Below are positions 41,132-50,107 of a DNA stretch of 64,000 bases, piece after piece (position 1 is the first letter of the stretch; every line of letters begins with the position of its first letter). The position numbers and the translations under genes were made by a program. The DNA lies in NCBI RefSeq assembly GCF_900142065.1, contig NZ_FSRJ01000004.1, forward strand, positions 1 through 64,000. Direction: 5' to 3'. This DNA comes from Agromyces cerinus subsp. cerinus. GTDB lineage: Bacteria; Actinomycetota; Actinomycetes; Actinomycetales; Microbacteriaceae. The notes below the pieces were generated by a model. It was not told the DNA's origin, ran no database searches, and worked only from the letters and a program-made list of their open reading frames with translations.

Positions 41132-41238
41132 CCGATCAGTCTATGGCTGCGATCCGGACACCCTCGGCGAGGCGCAGCTCGCGCCATCGGCGAGCCGCAG
41201 GTCGAATGCCATCCGATCAGTCCGCGGATGCGATCCGG
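41111..41238. repeat. Imperfect 47-bp direct repeat at the miaA/dapF junction
   Basis: 41111-41157 and 41192-41238 match at about 41 of 47 positions, offset by 81 nt. Each copy contains the dapF start region (ATGGCATTCGA on the minus strand). The copy at the miaA end also contains the miaA stop. A 14-bp sub-repeat TCGGCGAG(G/C)CGCAG occurs twice inside (41164-41177 and 41187-41200). The upstream ATG copy opens a 23-codon frame that stops just before dapF. Confidence 0.85.
41138..41143 (-). promoter_or_regulatory. dapF: dapF -10 element (leaderless)
   Basis: TAGACT is followed by GATCGG and the dapF ATG. The equivalent place in the other repeat copy reads CGGACT, so only the copy in front of dapF has the hexamer. 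Confidence 0.6.
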
Positions 41239-42137
41239 GCGAGTTCGGTGCCGCGTGCCACGGTGTCGTCGGCATCGATCGTGACCGCATCGCGGTAGCG
41301 CTTGAACCAGCTCACCTGGCGGCGGGCGTAGGTGCGGGTGAGCTGCTGCGTCTCGGCGATCGCCTCGGCGCGCGGGAGCCGTCCCGAGATCTCGCCGAGC
41401 GCCTGCGCGTATCCGATGGCCCTGCGCGCGGTCACGCCCTGCTCGATGCCCGCCGGGATGAGCGCCCGCACCTCGTCGACGAGACCGTCTCGCCACATGC
41501 CCTCGACCCGCTCCTCGAGGCGCTCGACGAGCGTCGCCCGCTCGCTGCGGAGGTGCACGATGCCATGGGAACGCCATGGCACGGGCTCGTCGGGCAACCG
41601 CGCGGCCTTCGGCTCCCCGGTCACCTCGATCACCTCGAGGGCGCGCACGAGACGGCGCCCGTTCTGCGCGTCGACGCTCGCCGCCGTCACGGGGTCGAGC
41701 TCGCGGAGGCGCGCGTGCAGCATGCCGGGGCCCTGTGCGGCCAGCTCCGCCTCGAGCCGTGCGCGCACCGCGGCATCCGTGCCCGGAAAGCGGAAGTCGT
41801 GGATGACCGACGACACGTACAGGCCGGAGCCGCCCACGAGGAGCGCGACCGCGTCGCGGGCGACGATCTGGTCGACCGCGGCGCGCGCCGCCGTCTGGTA
41901 CTCGGCGACGGATGCCTCGTCGACGACGTCGAGCACGTCGAGCAGGTGATGCGGCACCCCGCGCCGCTCGGCGAGCGGGAGCTTGGCGGTGCCGATGTCC
42001 ATGCCGCGGTAGAGCTGCATCGCATCGGCGTTCACCACCTCGGCGGCGCGGCCGACCCTGCCGTACGCCTCGGCGAGGTCGAGCGCGAATGCGGACTTGC
42101 CCGTGCCGGTCGCGCCGACGATCGCGATGAGGGTCAC
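41217..42137 (-). CDS. miaA: tRNA dimethylallyltransferase
   Basis: A 306-residue enzyme that adds the isopentenyl group to A37 of tRNAs reading U-starting codons. The P-loop [15 protein letters not shown] is at residues 8-22, [18 protein letters not shown] follows, and the basic C-terminal [13 protein letters not shown] motif is present. It starts 1 nt after the miaB stop. MiaB acts next on the same base, so the order reflects the pathway. Confidence 0.96.
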   Translation of the reverse strand: MTLIAIVGATGTGKSAFALDLAEAYGRVGRAAEVVNADAMQLYRGMDIGTAKLPLAERRGVPHHLLDVLDVVDEASVAEYQTAARAAVDQIVARDAVALLVGGSGLYVSSVIHDFRFPGTDAAVRARLEAELAAQGPGMLHARLRELDPVTAASVDAQNGRRLVRALEVIEVTGEPKAARLPDEPVPWRSHGIVHLRSERATLVERLEERVEGMWRDGLVDEVRALIPAGIEQGVTARRAIGYAQALGEISGRLPRAEAIAETQQLTRTYARRQVSWFKRYRDAVTIDADDTVARGTELARIASAD

Positions 42138-42138
42138 G

Positions 42139-43749
42139 TCAGCGTTGGCCGTCGGTGGGGTCGTAGATCGGCATCGTGCCGACGCCGGGCGAGATGAGCG
42201 GCTCGGCGCCGCGCGCGCGGAGCGTCGGCAGTCCGAGCGAGACGCGGCCGGCGGCGGATGTCCCGGGGGCGGCCGGTACGCCGCAGCTCTCGGCCTGTGC
42301 CCGATCCCACGCGTCGCCGGCCCGGGTGCGGCGGATGCGCAGCGGCGCGTCGTCGAGCGAGTCGGCGATCAGGTGGAACGGCGCGGCCTGCGTGATGGTC
42401 ACGGAGACGACGTCACCGGGACGCGGCAGCTCGGAGCCGGCGGGCACCTCGAAGTGCACGAGGCGGCTGTCTTCGGCTCGGCCGCTCAGTCGATGCGTCT
42501 CCGCGTCCTTCTTGCCCTCGCCCGTCGCCACGAGCACCTCGACCGGCCGACCGATGAGGCGCTGGTTCTCCTCCCACGAGATGCGGTCTTGGAGGGCGGC
42601 GAGGCGTTCATAGCGCTCCTGCACGACCTCCTTCGGCACCTGGTCCTCCATCGTGGCCGCGGGAGTGCCGGGGCGGATGGAGTACTGGAACGTGAATGCC
42701 GAGGCGAACCGAGCCGCCTCGACCACGCGGAGCGTCTCTTGGAAGTCCTCTTCAGTCTCGCCAGGGAAGCCCACGATGATGTCGGTCGAGATCGCCGCGT
42801 TCGGGATGCGCGCGCGCACCCGGTCGAGGATGCCGAGGAACTTCTCGGAGCGGTAGGAGCGGCGCATCGCCTTGAGGATGCGATCGGAACCCGATTGCAA
42901 GGGCATGTGCAGCTGCGGCATGACGCTCGGCGTCTCGGCCATCGCGTCGATGACGTCGTCGGTGAACGCCGCGGGGTGCGGGCTCGTGAAGCGGATTCGC
43001 TCGAGGCCCTCGATCTGCCCGGCGGCCCGCAACAGCTTGCCGAACGCCTGGCGGTCGCCGAACTCGACGCCGTAGGAGTTCACGTTCTGGCCGAGCAGTG
43101 TGATCTCCATCACGCCGTCGTCGACGAGCGCCTGCATCTCGGCGAGGATGTCGCCGGGGCGGCGATCCTTCTCTTTGCCGCGCAGCGCCGGCACGATGCA
43201 GAAGGTGCAGGTGTTGTTGCAGCCGACCGAGATCGACACCCAGCCGCTGTAGCTGGAGTCGCGCTTCGTGGGCAGCGTCGACGGGAACACCTCGAGCGAG
43301 TCGAGGATCTCGAGCTGCGCCTCGTCGTTGTGCCGGGCACGCTCGAGCAGGCTCGGGAGGGCGCCCATGTTGTGGGTGCCGAACACGACGTCGACCCAGG
43401 GCGCCTTCTCGAGGATGACGTTCTTGTCCTTCTGCGCGAGGCACCCGCCGACGGCGATCTGCATGCCCTCGTGTCTGCGCTTGACCGATGCGAGGTGGCC
43501 GAGGTTGCCGTAGAGCTTGTTGTCGGCATTCTCGCGAACGGCGCACGTGTTGATGACGACGACGTCGGGCTCTGCACCGTCGGCGGGCACGTAGCCCGCG
43601 GCTTCGAGCGAGCCCGAGAGCCGCTCGGAATCGTGCACGTTCATCTGGCAGCCGAAGGTGCGGACCTCGTACGTACGCGGCGTCGTTGCCGCTTCGGCGA
43701 GCTGGTCGCCGGCCAGCTCATCACTGGAGACGTCGTGAATGGTGCTCAT
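42139..43749 (-). CDS. miaB: tRNA-2-methylthio-N6-isopentenyladenosine synthase
   Basis: A 536-residue radical-SAM methylthiotransferase acting on i6A37 of tRNA. The N-terminal UPF0004 cysteines are at [15 protein letters not shown] and GGCLAQ. The radical-SAM CxxxCxxC is in [15 protein letters not shown]-terminal TRAM domain follows, then an extra ~60-residue tail that is not obviously conserved. TAAACT lies 9 nt before the ATG and includes the recX stop. Confidence 0.94.
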   Translation of the reverse strand: MSTIHDVSSDELAGDQLAEAATTPRTYEVRTFGCQMNVHDSERLSGSLEAAGYVPADGAEPDVVVINTCAVRENADNKLYGNLGHLASVKRRHEGMQIAVGGCLAQKDKNVILEKAPWVDVVFGTHNMGALPSLLERARHNDEAQLEILDSLEVFPSTLPTKRDSSYSGWVSISVGCNNTCTFCIVPALRGKEKDRRPGDILAEMQALVDDGVMEITLLGQNVNSYGVEFGDRQAFGKLLRAAGQIEGLERIRFTSPHPAAFTDDVIDAMAETPSVMPQLHMPLQSGSDRILKAMRRSYRSEKFLGILDRVRARIPNAAISTDIIVGFPGETEEDFQETLRVVEAARFASAFTFQYSIRPGTPAATMEDQVPKEVVQERYERLAALQDRISWEENQRLIGRPVEVLVATGEGKKDAETHRLSGRAEDSRLVHFEVPAGSELPRPGDVVSVTITQAAPFHLIADSLDDAPLRIRRTRAGDAWDRAQAESCGVPAAPGTSAAGRVSLGLPTLRARGAEPLISPGVGTMPIYDPTDGQR

Positions 43750-43761
43750 GATCGCACCAGT

Positions 43762-44508
43762 TTACGAGCCTTCTGCGGCGAGTGCCGCCGTCACCGCCTC
43801 GCGCACGATGTCACCCGGGTAGCCCCGCCGCTGGAGGAACGCCGACAGCCGGCGTTCGGCGGTCTGACGGTCGAGGCCGCGCAACTGGCGCGCCCGGCGC
43901 TCGGCGACGGCTCGTGCGTTCTCGAGTTCGGTCTCGGGATCGAGATCCTCGACAGCCGCGCGCGCGAGTGCGTTGTCGACGCCGCGGCGACCGAGCTCCT
44001 GCATGATCGCCCCACTGCCCCGGCCGCGGCGCACGCCGTGGCTGTGCACGACCTGCTCTGCGAGCTTCGCGTCGTCGAGGTACCCGAGCCGTTCATAGCG
44101 CTCGATCCACTCCTCGACCTCGATGTCGTCGAGCCCGTGCTCGACGAGCACCGCACGCACCTCGGACACCGAGAGCGCCGAGCGGCGCAGCCGCGAGATG
44201 ACGAGCCGATCGATGCGCGCATCGCGCTCGGCTCCGGTCTCTTCGGGCTCAGACGGCTCCGCCACTGGCTCTGCCTGCTCGGACCCGAACCAGGTCTCGT
44301 TCGTCGAAACCGGGCGAAGCCGTCCACGACCGCCGTCGGCCTTCGGACGACTCCGTGCGGCCGCAACAGGCGGCGCCTCGGGTTCGACCTCGGGTTCAGG
44401 CGCGGGACGGCTCCGTGATGCCGCTGCCCGCGTCGGCGGCGTCGGCTCGGCCTTCGCCCACGGCAGGTACGTGACCGGGGCGAGTCGTTCTGATGATGCG
44501 TCGCTCAT
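43762..44508 (-). CDS. recX: Regulatory protein RecX
   Basis: RecX binds RecA filaments and damps their activity. The C-terminal ~150 residues carry the three-helix repeats: [45 protein letters not shown], and later [17 protein letters not shown] and [14 protein letters not shown]. The first ~95 residues are Pro/Ala/Glu-rich and probably disordered, longer than in most homologues. It follows recA by 35 nt. Confidence 0.9.
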   Translation of the reverse strand: MSDASSERLAPVTYLPWAKAEPTPPTRAAASRSRPAPEPEVEPEAPPVAAARSRPKADGGRGRLRPVSTNETWFGSEQAEPVAEPSEPEETGAERDARIDRLVISRLRRSALSVSEVRAVLVEHGLDDIEVEEWIERYERLGYLDDAKLAEQVVHSHGVRRGRGSGAIMQELGRRGVDNALARAAVEDLDPETELENARAVAERRARQLRGLDRQTAERRLSAFLQRRGYPGDIVREAVTAALAAEGS

Positions 44509-44543
44509 GTCTGACTCACCCCGGTCATGTCGTGGTTCTGAAC

Positions 44544-45614
44544 TCAGGCGCCCTTGCGGCCGAGCTTCGGTGCGATGGGCTCGACGTTCGCCGGAGCAGC
44601 CGCAGCTGCAGCGGCCGGCTGACCGACGCCCAGCTTCACGAGGATCTTCTGCTCGATGTCGGCCGCGATGTCGGGGTTCTGCAGCAGGAAGTTGCGGGCG
44701 TTCTCTTTGCCCTGGCCCAGCTGGTCGCCGTCGTACGTGTACCACGCACCCGACTTCTTGACGATCGCCTGGTCGACGCCGAAGTCGATGAGGCTGCCCT
44801 CACGCGAGATGCCGGTGCCGTACAGGATGTCGAACTCCGCCTGCTTGAAGGGCGGGGCCATCTTGTTCTTCACGACCTTCACCCGGGTGCGGTTGCCCAC
44901 CGCCTCCGTGCCGTCTTTCATCGTCTCGATGCGACGGATGTCGAGCCGCACCGAGGCGTAGAACTTCAGCGCCTTGCCGCCGGCGGTGGTTTCGGGGCTG
45001 CCGAAGAACACGCCGATCTTCTCGCGGAGCTGGTTGATGAAGATCATCGTGGTGTTGGTCTGGCTGAGACCACCCGTGAGCTTGCGGAGCGCCTGCGACA
45101 TGAGTCGGGCCTGGAGGCCGACGTGGGAGTCGCCCATCTCGCCCTCGATCTCGGCGCGGGGCACGAGCGCCGCGACCGAGTCGATGACGATGAGGTCGAT
45201 GGAGCCGGACCGCACGAGCATGTCGGCGATCTCGAGCGCCTGCTCACCCGTGTCGGGCTGGGAGACGAGCAGCGCGTCGATGTCGACGCCGAGCTTCTTC
45301 GCGTACTCGGGGTCGAGCGCGTGCTCGGCATCGATGAACGCGGCGATGCCGCCGTTGCGCTGCGCGTTGGCGATGGCGTGGAGGGTCAGCGTCGTCTTAC
45401 CCGACGACTCGGGGCCGTAGATCTCGATGATGCGGCCGCGCGGGAGACCGCCGATGCCGAGCGCGATGTCGAGGGCGATCGAGCCGGTGGGGATGACCTC
45501 GACGGGGGCGCGATCTTCGCTGCCGAGGCGCATGACCGAGCCCTTGCCGAACTGGCGGTCGATCTGCGCGAGGGCGGTCTCGAGTGACTTCTCGCGGTCT
45601 GCTGCTGATGCCAT
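44544..45614 (-). CDS. recA: Recombinase RecA
   Basis: A 356-residue RecA for strand exchange and LexA co-cleavage. Walker [15 protein letters not shown] is near residues 69-82, and [22 protein letters not shown] holds Walker B and L1. The L2 region and [16 protein letters not shown] C-terminal core (here [13 protein letters not shown]) are intact, with an Ala/Pro tail. No intein interrupts it, unlike M. tuberculosis. GGAG lies 8 nt before the chosen ATG. The 309-nt upstream region contains two SOS boxes and a -10 element. Confidence 0.97.
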   Translation of the reverse strand: MASAADREKSLETALAQIDRQFGKGSVMRLGSEDRAPVEVIPTGSIALDIALGIGGLPRGRIIEIYGPESSGKTTLTLHAIANAQRNGGIAAFIDAEHALDPEYAKKLGVDIDALLVSQPDTGEQALEIADMLVRSGSIDLIVIDSVAALVPRAEIEGEMGDSHVGLQARLMSQALRKLTGGLSQTNTTMIFINQLREKIGVFFGSPETTAGGKALKFYASVRLDIRRIETMKDGTEAVGNRTRVKVVKNKMAPPFKQAEFDILYGTGISREGSLIDFGVDQAIVKKSGAWYTYDGDQLGQGKENARNFLLQNPDIAADIEQKILVKLGVGQPAAAAAAAPANVEPIAPKLGRKGA

Positions 45615-45821
45615 GGGTGGGGCTCCTTCTTGCTCGATTGCGGCTGCCTCTAGGCTGTCGTTCCAGGTTGCGGGCACTGACCGATCGGTGCCGACCCACG
45701 GCGTCTCGCGACAAGGCGTCTGCGGTGTGTTCCGTTGCATCGACCGTATGGTCGGCCACCGACATCCGTCGCCGATTCGACGGGGATGTGGACAGCTGCG
45801 CTGGAGCTCCTGCTGTTGAGG

Positions 45822-45827
45822 AGCCTA
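45822..45827 (-). promoter_or_regulatory. recA: recA -10 element
   Basis: TAGGCT on the minus strand implies an untranslated leader of about 200 nt. The -35 region would fall inside the proximal SOS box. The leader contains the palindrome ACCGATCGGT (45680-45689) but no other feature I recognise. Confidence 0.55.
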
Positions 45828-45837
45828 CCCCAGCTCC

Positions 45838-45851
45838 CGAACGCATGTTCG
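45838..45851. promoter_or_regulatory. recA: SOS (LexA) box 1 of recA, perfect consensus
   Basis: CGAACGCATGTTCG matches CGAAC-N4-GTTCG exactly and overlaps the expected -35 position. Confidence 0.9.
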
Positions 45852-45868
45852 AAGATGCTCCCGCGTGT

Positions 45869-45882
45869 CGAACACGTCTTCG
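45869..45882. promoter_or_regulatory. recA: SOS (LexA) box 2 of recA
   Basis: CGAACACGTCTTCG differs from the consensus at one position and lies 31 nt (about three helical turns) upstream of box 1, so two LexA dimers could bind the same face. Confidence 0.6.
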
Positions 45883-45923
45883 GACGCGAGTGCGAGCAGG
45901 TTCGCGCGGCGAGCGCCGCAGGA

Positions 45924-46169
45924 TTAGGGGTGCCGCGGCGTACGCGTCTCCCCGGGCACGGGGCGACCGGCGCCGTGCCGGCGCTCCTCGGGGACATCCG
46001 TCGCCTCGCAGAGCGCGAGCCAGACCTCGCGCGGGCGCACCCCGGCGGCGAGCGCCTCACGGGCCGTGCGGCCGCCGAGCGCGTTGAGCACGAGGTCGCC
46101 GACGACCGCGCCGCCGTAGCCGGCGCCGAACTCCTCCGCGACCGCGGCCTGGAACTCGCTCTGCTTCAC
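45924..46169 (-). CDS. DUF3046 family protein
   Basis: The 81-residue protein matches DUF3046: SEFQAAVAEEFGAGYGGAVVGDLVLNALGGRTAREALAAG and PREVWLALCEATDVPEERR. This small family is found immediately upstream of recA in actinobacteria. Function unknown. It lies beyond the clgR terminator and upstream of the recA SOS boxes. Confidence 0.88.
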   Translation of the reverse strand: MKQSEFQAAVAEEFGAGYGGAVVGDLVLNALGGRTAREALAAGVRPREVWLALCEATDVPEERRHGAGRPVPGETRTPRHP

Positions 46170-46189
46170 CGGATCACCTCTGGACAGAC

Positions 46190-46217
46190 GATCGGCCGGT
46201 CTGACGACCGGCCGATC
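46190..46217 (-). terminator. Terminator of clgR
   Basis: GATCGGCCGGTC (46190-46201) pairs perfectly with GACCGGCCGATC (46206-46217) around TGAC: a 12-bp stem 21 nt beyond the clgR stop. Confidence 0.75.
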
Positions 46218-46238
46218 TGCATTGCGTATGTGGAGTGG

Positions 46239-46547
46239 TCAGCGGACCATCAGGTCGGCGTCGAACTCGGCGACGAGCTCGTCGGGCAGACTGTCGGGCA
46301 CCACCGAGAGGCCTTCGAGCACCGCGATGCGGTCTCCGACCTCGTGCATGATCACCGAGATGGGCGTGTCGAGCGCGTCGGCGACGGAGGCGAGGATCTC
46401 GGAGGACGCCTCTTTCTGGCCTCGCTCCACCTCGCTCAGGTAGCCGAGCGCGACGCTGGCCTTGGACGCGACCTGACGAAGGGTACGGCCCTTCTGCAGA
46501 CGGAAGTCCCTCAGCACATCGCCGATCTCCTGTCGAACCAGGACCAT
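46239..46547 (-). CDS. clgR: XRE-family regulator ClgR
   Basis: A 102-residue regulator with an N-terminal XRE helix-turn-helix (about 10-66: LRDFRLQKGRTLRQVASKASVALGYLSEVERGQKEASSEILASVADAL). Its position near cinA, pgsA and recA matches ClgR, the activator of clp protease and chaperone genes in actinobacteria. AGGAGG is a good ribosome site. A 7-bp hairpin (46572-46588) lies in the 5' leader. Confidence 0.88.
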   Translation of the reverse strand: MVLVRQEIGDVLRDFRLQKGRTLRQVASKASVALGYLSEVERGQKEASSEILASVADALDTPISVIMHEVGDRIAVLEGLSVVPDSLPDELVAEFDADLMVR

Positions 46548-46602
46548 CGGGAACCTCCTTCTCTCTGCCTGCGGCTCCCCCGGAGCCGGAAACGGGAGCG
46601 TC

Positions 46603-46635
46603 AGTCTAGCCGACTCTCCGTGCTACCAATCTAGC
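46603..46635 (-). promoter_or_regulatory. clgR: clgR promoter with candidate operator
   Basis: TAGACT (46608-46603, minus) is a good -10, with GATTGG 17 nt upstream as a poor -35. The -35 sits at the centre of an inverted repeat, GCTA-N6-TAGC (46622-46635). A weak -35 under an operator fits an activator-dependent or autoregulated promoter, which is known for ClgR. Confidence 0.5.
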
Positions 46636-46648
46636 GTTGCACACTGGG

Positions 46649-46689
46649 GCTTTCGTGTGAACCTGCCACATGTAACAGGGTGTTCACGA
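46649..46689 (-). terminator. Imperfect terminator of tctCBA
   Basis: On the minus strand CTTCGTGAACACCCTG can pair, with small bulges, with CAGGTTCACACGAAAG around a ~10-nt loop. It begins a few bases beyond the tctA stop. Confidence 0.45.
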
Positions 46690-46692
46690 AGA

Positions 46693-48294
46693 CTATTCCG
46701 CGTCCCGGCCGGATTCTCCTCGAGTTCCGGATGTCGCGTGCTGCCGATCCTCGATGGCGGCGATGGCCGCCGTCGGCACGAGCGTCGGCGTCGCCTCGAG
46801 CTTCGCCTTGCGGCGCTTCAGCCAGATGCCGAGCACGATGATGACGGCGAGCGTGCTGTAGGCCACGATCGCGAACGGGCTGTGCACGAGATAGGCGAGG
46901 TCGCCCTGGCTGATGGCCATGGACTTGCGCAGCTGCTCCTCCGCCATCGGCCCCAGGATCCCGCCGACCACCATCGGCGCCACCGGGTACCCGTAGCGCC
47001 GCATGAGGAAGCCGACGAGCCCGATCACGAGCAGCGTCACGGTGTCGAAGACGTTGAAGTGCAGGGCGTAGGCCCCGAGCCCGGCGAAGGCGAGGATGCC
47101 CGCATAGAGGTACGGGCGAGGGATGCGCAGCACCTTCACCCACATGCCGACGAGCGGCAGGTTCAGCACGAGCAGCATCACGTTGCCGATGTAGAGGCTC
47201 GCGATGAGGGCCCACACGAGACCCGACTGGTTCTCGAAGAGCATCGGCCCGGGCCTGATGCCGTACGACTGGAACGCCGAGATGATGATCGCGGCCGTGG
47301 CCGTCGTCGGCAGGCCGAGCGTGAGCAACGGCACGAGCACGCCGGCCGCTGCGGCGTTGTTGGCCGCCTCGGGCCCCGCGACCCCCTCGATCGCGCCGCG
47401 ACCGAACTCCGCCCGCGCACCGCCCTTCGCGAGCTTCCGCTCCGTGGCGTACGAGAGGAACGTCGCGACATCCGCCCCGCCCGCAGGGATGGTGCCGATC
47501 GGGAACCCGATCACGGTGCCGCGCAACCACGGTCGCCACGAGCGCGACCAGTCGCTGCGCGTCATCCAACTGCGCCAGCCCTTCGTCACCGGAATGACGC
47601 GCACGGGGCCGTGACGGAGCCGCGAGGCGACGTAGAGCGTCTCGCCGAGGGCGAAGAGGCCGACGGCGATGATGACGACGTCGATGCCGTCGGCGAGGCT
47701 CGGGATGCCGAAGGTGTAGCGCTGCTGACCCGAGAGCACCTCCGTGCCGACGAGCCCGAGCAGGAGGCCGAGGCCGAGGGAGACGAGCCCGCGCGGCACG
47801 CTCGATCCGAGCAGTGCGCCCACGGTGAGGAACGCGACCACGATCAGCGCGAAGTAGTCGGCGGGGCCGAGCTGCACCGCGAGCTTCGAGATGCCCGGCG
47901 CGAGGAAGGTCAGGGCGAGGGTCGCCGCCGTGCCCGCCACGAACGAGCCGATCGCCGCGGTCGCGAGCGCGGCGGCGCCGCGGCCCGCCTTCGCCATGCG
48001 ATTGCCCTCGAGCGCCGTCACGATCGACGATGACTCCCCCGGCGTGTTCAGCAGGATCGACGTGGTCGACCCGCCGTACATGCCGCCGTAGTAGATGCCG
48101 GCGAAGACGATGAGGGCGCCGGTCGGGTCGAGCGAGTAGGTGAGGGGCAGCAGGAGCGCGACCGTCATGGCGGGGCCGATGCCGGGCAGCACGCCGACGG
48201 CGGTGCCGATGAACACGCCGAAGAGCGCGTAGAGCAGGTATTGGGGCTGCAGCGCGGTGGCGAAGCCCTCGAGCAGTGCGGTGAGGCTATCCAT
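46693..48294 (-). CDS. tctA: Tripartite tricarboxylate transporter large permease
   Basis: A 533-residue membrane protein with about 11-12 helices. TctA markers include [46 protein letters not shown] and the second inverted half with [22 protein letters not shown]. With TctB it forms the secondary transporter that takes ligand from TctC. Citrate or another di- or tricarboxylate is the likely class of substrate. It overlaps tctB by 8 nt. Confidence 0.93.
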   Translation of the reverse strand: MDSLTALLEGFATALQPQYLLYALFGVFIGTAVGVLPGIGPAMTVALLLPLTYSLDPTGALIVFAGIYYGGMYGGSTTSILLNTPGESSSIVTALEGNRMAKAGRGAAALATAAIGSFVAGTAATLALTFLAPGISKLAVQLGPADYFALIVVAFLTVGALLGSSVPRGLVSLGLGLLLGLVGTEVLSGQQRYTFGIPSLADGIDVVIIAVGLFALGETLYVASRLRHGPVRVIPVTKGWRSWMTRSDWSRSWRPWLRGTVIGFPIGTIPAGGADVATFLSYATERKLAKGGARAEFGRGAIEGVAGPEAANNAAAAGVLVPLLTLGLPTTATAAIIISAFQSYGIRPGPMLFENQSGLVWALIASLYIGNVMLLVLNLPLVGMWVKVLRIPRPYLYAGILAFAGLGAYALHFNVFDTVTLLVIGLVGFLMRRYGYPVAPMVVGGILGPMAEEQLRKSMAISQGDLAYLVHSPFAIVAYSTLAVIIVLGIWLKRRKAKLEATPTLVPTAAIAAIEDRQHATSGTRGESGRDAE

Positions 48295-48844
48295 TGAAGA
48301 TCGGGATCCAGTCGAGGAGCGGCCCGGCCGGGAGCGAGAGTCCGAGCCATGAGCCGAAGACGAGTTGAGTGACGAGTCCGAGGCCGAACCCGACGGCGAC
48401 GGCCATCCACCAGCGCTTCGCGCCGAGCGACCAGGCCGCCCCGGCGAACAGCACGGTCACCGCGAGCGGCCATCCCGCGAACTCGATGAGCACGACCTGC
48501 GAGAGGAAGCAGACGATGAGCTTCACCACGGTGAGCCAGTCGGTCGGCGCGTCGGGGTCGACGTCCTCCCCTTCGTCGGGCACGCCGCGGCGGCCGCGGG
48601 CCACCTGCACGATGACGGCGACGGATGCCGCGAGGAGCAGCACCCCGACCGCGTACGGGAAGACCCGGGGACCGAGCACGCTCGCCGACCCCGGCGGCAC
48701 GCGGATGAATCCGGCTCCGACGATCGCGTAGAGCCCGAGTGCGGCGCACACCGCGGCGAAGGCGTACTCGCCGACCGGTGCGCGAACGGGGGCGGCTCCC
48801 CCCGGCGCCGAAGCGCCGAGGGGAGCCGGTGTCGCGTCGGTCAT
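48287..48844 (-). CDS. tctB: Tripartite tricarboxylate transporter small permease
   Basis: A 185-residue protein with four predicted helices (about 27-45, 60-80, 107-127 and 135-165). The TctB-like [20 protein letters not shown] segment and a [18 protein letters not shown] loop are present. The first ~25 residues are Pro/Ala-rich. The ATG overlaps the tctC stop by 4 nt. Confidence 0.85.
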   Translation of the reverse strand: MTDATPAPLGASAPGGAAPVRAPVGEYAFAAVCAALGLYAIVGAGFIRVPPGSASVLGPRVFPYAVGVLLLAASVAVIVQVARGRRGVPDEGEDVDPDAPTDWLTVVKLIVCFLSQVVLIEFAGWPLAVTVLFAGAAWSLGAKRWWMAVAVGFGLGLVTQLVFGSWLGLSLPAGPLLDWIPIFNG

Positions 48845-49908
48845 GGTGCGACCAGTCCGATCGTGGTGAGCGTCTGCGTCACCTCGGCGATGTCGCCGTC
48901 GAGGAACGACTGGAACTCGTCGCCGACGAGGAACGCATCGGCCCAGCCCTTCTCCTCGAGCGTCGCGCTCCACCCCTCGGAGTCGTGCATCTCGGTGACG
49001 AGCGTCGTGAGCGCCTCGATGTCGGCGTCGGAGATGCCGCCGGGCGCGAGGAGGCCCCGCCAGTTGGTCAGCTCGACGTCGTAGCCCTCCTCGACGAGGG
49101 TCGGGGTGTCGGGCAGCAGGTCGACGGGCTCGGGCGAAGAGACCGCGAGGGCGCGGAGTTCGCCGGCCTCGATCTGCTCGACGAATTCGCCGACGCCCGA
49201 GATCCCCGCCTGCACCGTGTTGCCGAGCAGCATCGTGACCGCCTCGCCGCCACCCGAGTTGGGGATGTAGTTGAGCGTCGAAGGGATGTCGGCAGCGTCG
49301 ACCCCCGCCTCGGTCAGGAGCATGCCGGCGAGGATGTGGTCGGCACCGCCCGCCGATCCGCCGGTGACCGAGATCGCCGCACCCTCCTCGACGATCGCGT
49401 CGACGAGGTCCTCGGTGGTCTTGTAGGGCGACGATGATGGCACGACGAGCACCAGCGCCTCCTCGGTGAGCTTCGCGATCGGCGTCATGTCCTCGATGCG
49501 CACGTCGGAGGCGTTCGTCTCGACGGCGCCGACCATGACGAGGCCGGTGACCATGAGCGTCGCCGGATCCTTCTCGTTCGCGAGCGAGGCGAGACCGACG
49601 GTGCCGCCTGCGCCGCCGATGTTCTGCACCGGCGCCTGCGCGACGAGCTCCTCGTCGGTCAGCACCTGGGACATGGCGCGGGCCGTCTGGTCCCATCCGC
49701 CGCCGGGGTCGGCGGGCGCGATCAGGTTGACGGCGTCGAGGGATGCCGCCGCGGCATCCGCCTCACCGCCCGTGCGGCCGGCCGGGGCCGCACAGGCTGC
49801 GAGGCCGAACAGGGCGGCGACGCCGATGCCCGCAACGGCGATGCGCGCGGGGATGCGGGGGTTCCGAGTGGATGCGGCCGACGGGTGCGGCCAGCTGTGA
49901 GATCGCAA
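48841..49908 (-). CDS. tctC: Tripartite tricarboxylate transporter substrate-binding lipoprotein
   Basis: The extracytoplasmic receptor of the TctABC system. A basic stretch and hydrophobic core lead to a lipobox ending LFGLAAC. The mature protein shows Bug/TctC-family markers: LIAPADPGGGWDQTARAMSQ, VQNIGGAGGTVGLASLA and YIPNSGGGEAVTMLLGNTVQAGISG. I chose a TTG start at 49908 because AAGGAGGAG lies 4 nt upstream; the ATG at 49935 lacks such a site and would place that sequence inside the gene. Length 355 residues. It is first in tctCBA and divergent from the sensor kinase. Confidence 0.9.
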   Translation of the reverse strand: MRSHSWPHPSAASTRNPRIPARIAVAGIGVAALFGLAACAAPAGRTGGEADAAAASLDAVNLIAPADPGGGWDQTARAMSQVLTDEELVAQAPVQNIGGAGGTVGLASLANEKDPATLMVTGLVMVGAVETNASDVRIEDMTPIAKLTEEALVLVVPSSSPYKTTEDLVDAIVEEGAAISVTGGSAGGADHILAGMLLTEAGVDAADIPSTLNYIPNSGGGEAVTMLLGNTVQAGISGVGEFVEQIEAGELRALAVSSPEPVDLLPDTPTLVEEGYDVELTNWRGLLAPGGISDADIEALTTLVTEMHDSEGWSATLEEKGWADAFLVGDEFQSFLDGDIAEVTQTLTTIGLVAP

Positions 49909-49963
49909 TGCTCCTCCTTGAGTGCCCGGGTTCATCCGCGGGCTGACGATCGGTGTGCCGCCG

Positions 49964-49993
49964 ACGCTAGGCCGGGCGTCACCCGGGTCGGAA
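49964..49993 (-). promoter_or_regulatory. Predicted tctCBA promoter
   Basis: TTCCGA (49993-49988, minus) and TAGCGT (49969-49964) are 18 nt apart. The weak -35 and adjacent direct repeats are what an activator-dependent promoter would show. Confidence 0.45.
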
Positions 49994-49999
49994 GTCTGC

Positions 50000-50053
50000 G
50001 GTCGTAAGGGTCGTAGTGGTCGTTTCGGTCGATTCGGTCGTATTGGTCACGGG
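50000..50053. repeat. 9-bp direct-repeat array, candidate response-regulator binding site
   Basis: Five consecutive 9-bp units share GGTCG followed by A/T-rich bases: GGTCGTAAG, GGTCGTAGT, GGTCGTTTC, GGTCGATTC, GGTCGTATT. A degenerate sixth, GGTCACGGG, follows. The array lies 6 nt upstream of the predicted tctC -35 and about 55 nt upstream of the divergent kinase start. Confidence 0.85.
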
Positions 50054-50107
50054 CTCGTGGGCGCCCGCCCGGTCGCGGTGCTGCACACTTGACAGGTGGG
50101 CCGGTCG

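Noticed and set aside
41132..41212. Small gene between miaA and dapF
   Set aside because: The 23-codon frame is the product of the junction duplication, with no ribosome site or conserved sequence beyond the copied dapF start.
44544..45614. RecA intein
   Set aside because: The gene is an uninterrupted 356-codon frame of normal length.
50000..50053. Possible replication iterons or CRISPR
   Set aside because: Units are only 9 bp and contiguous, sit beside a promoter, and there is no replication initiator gene.
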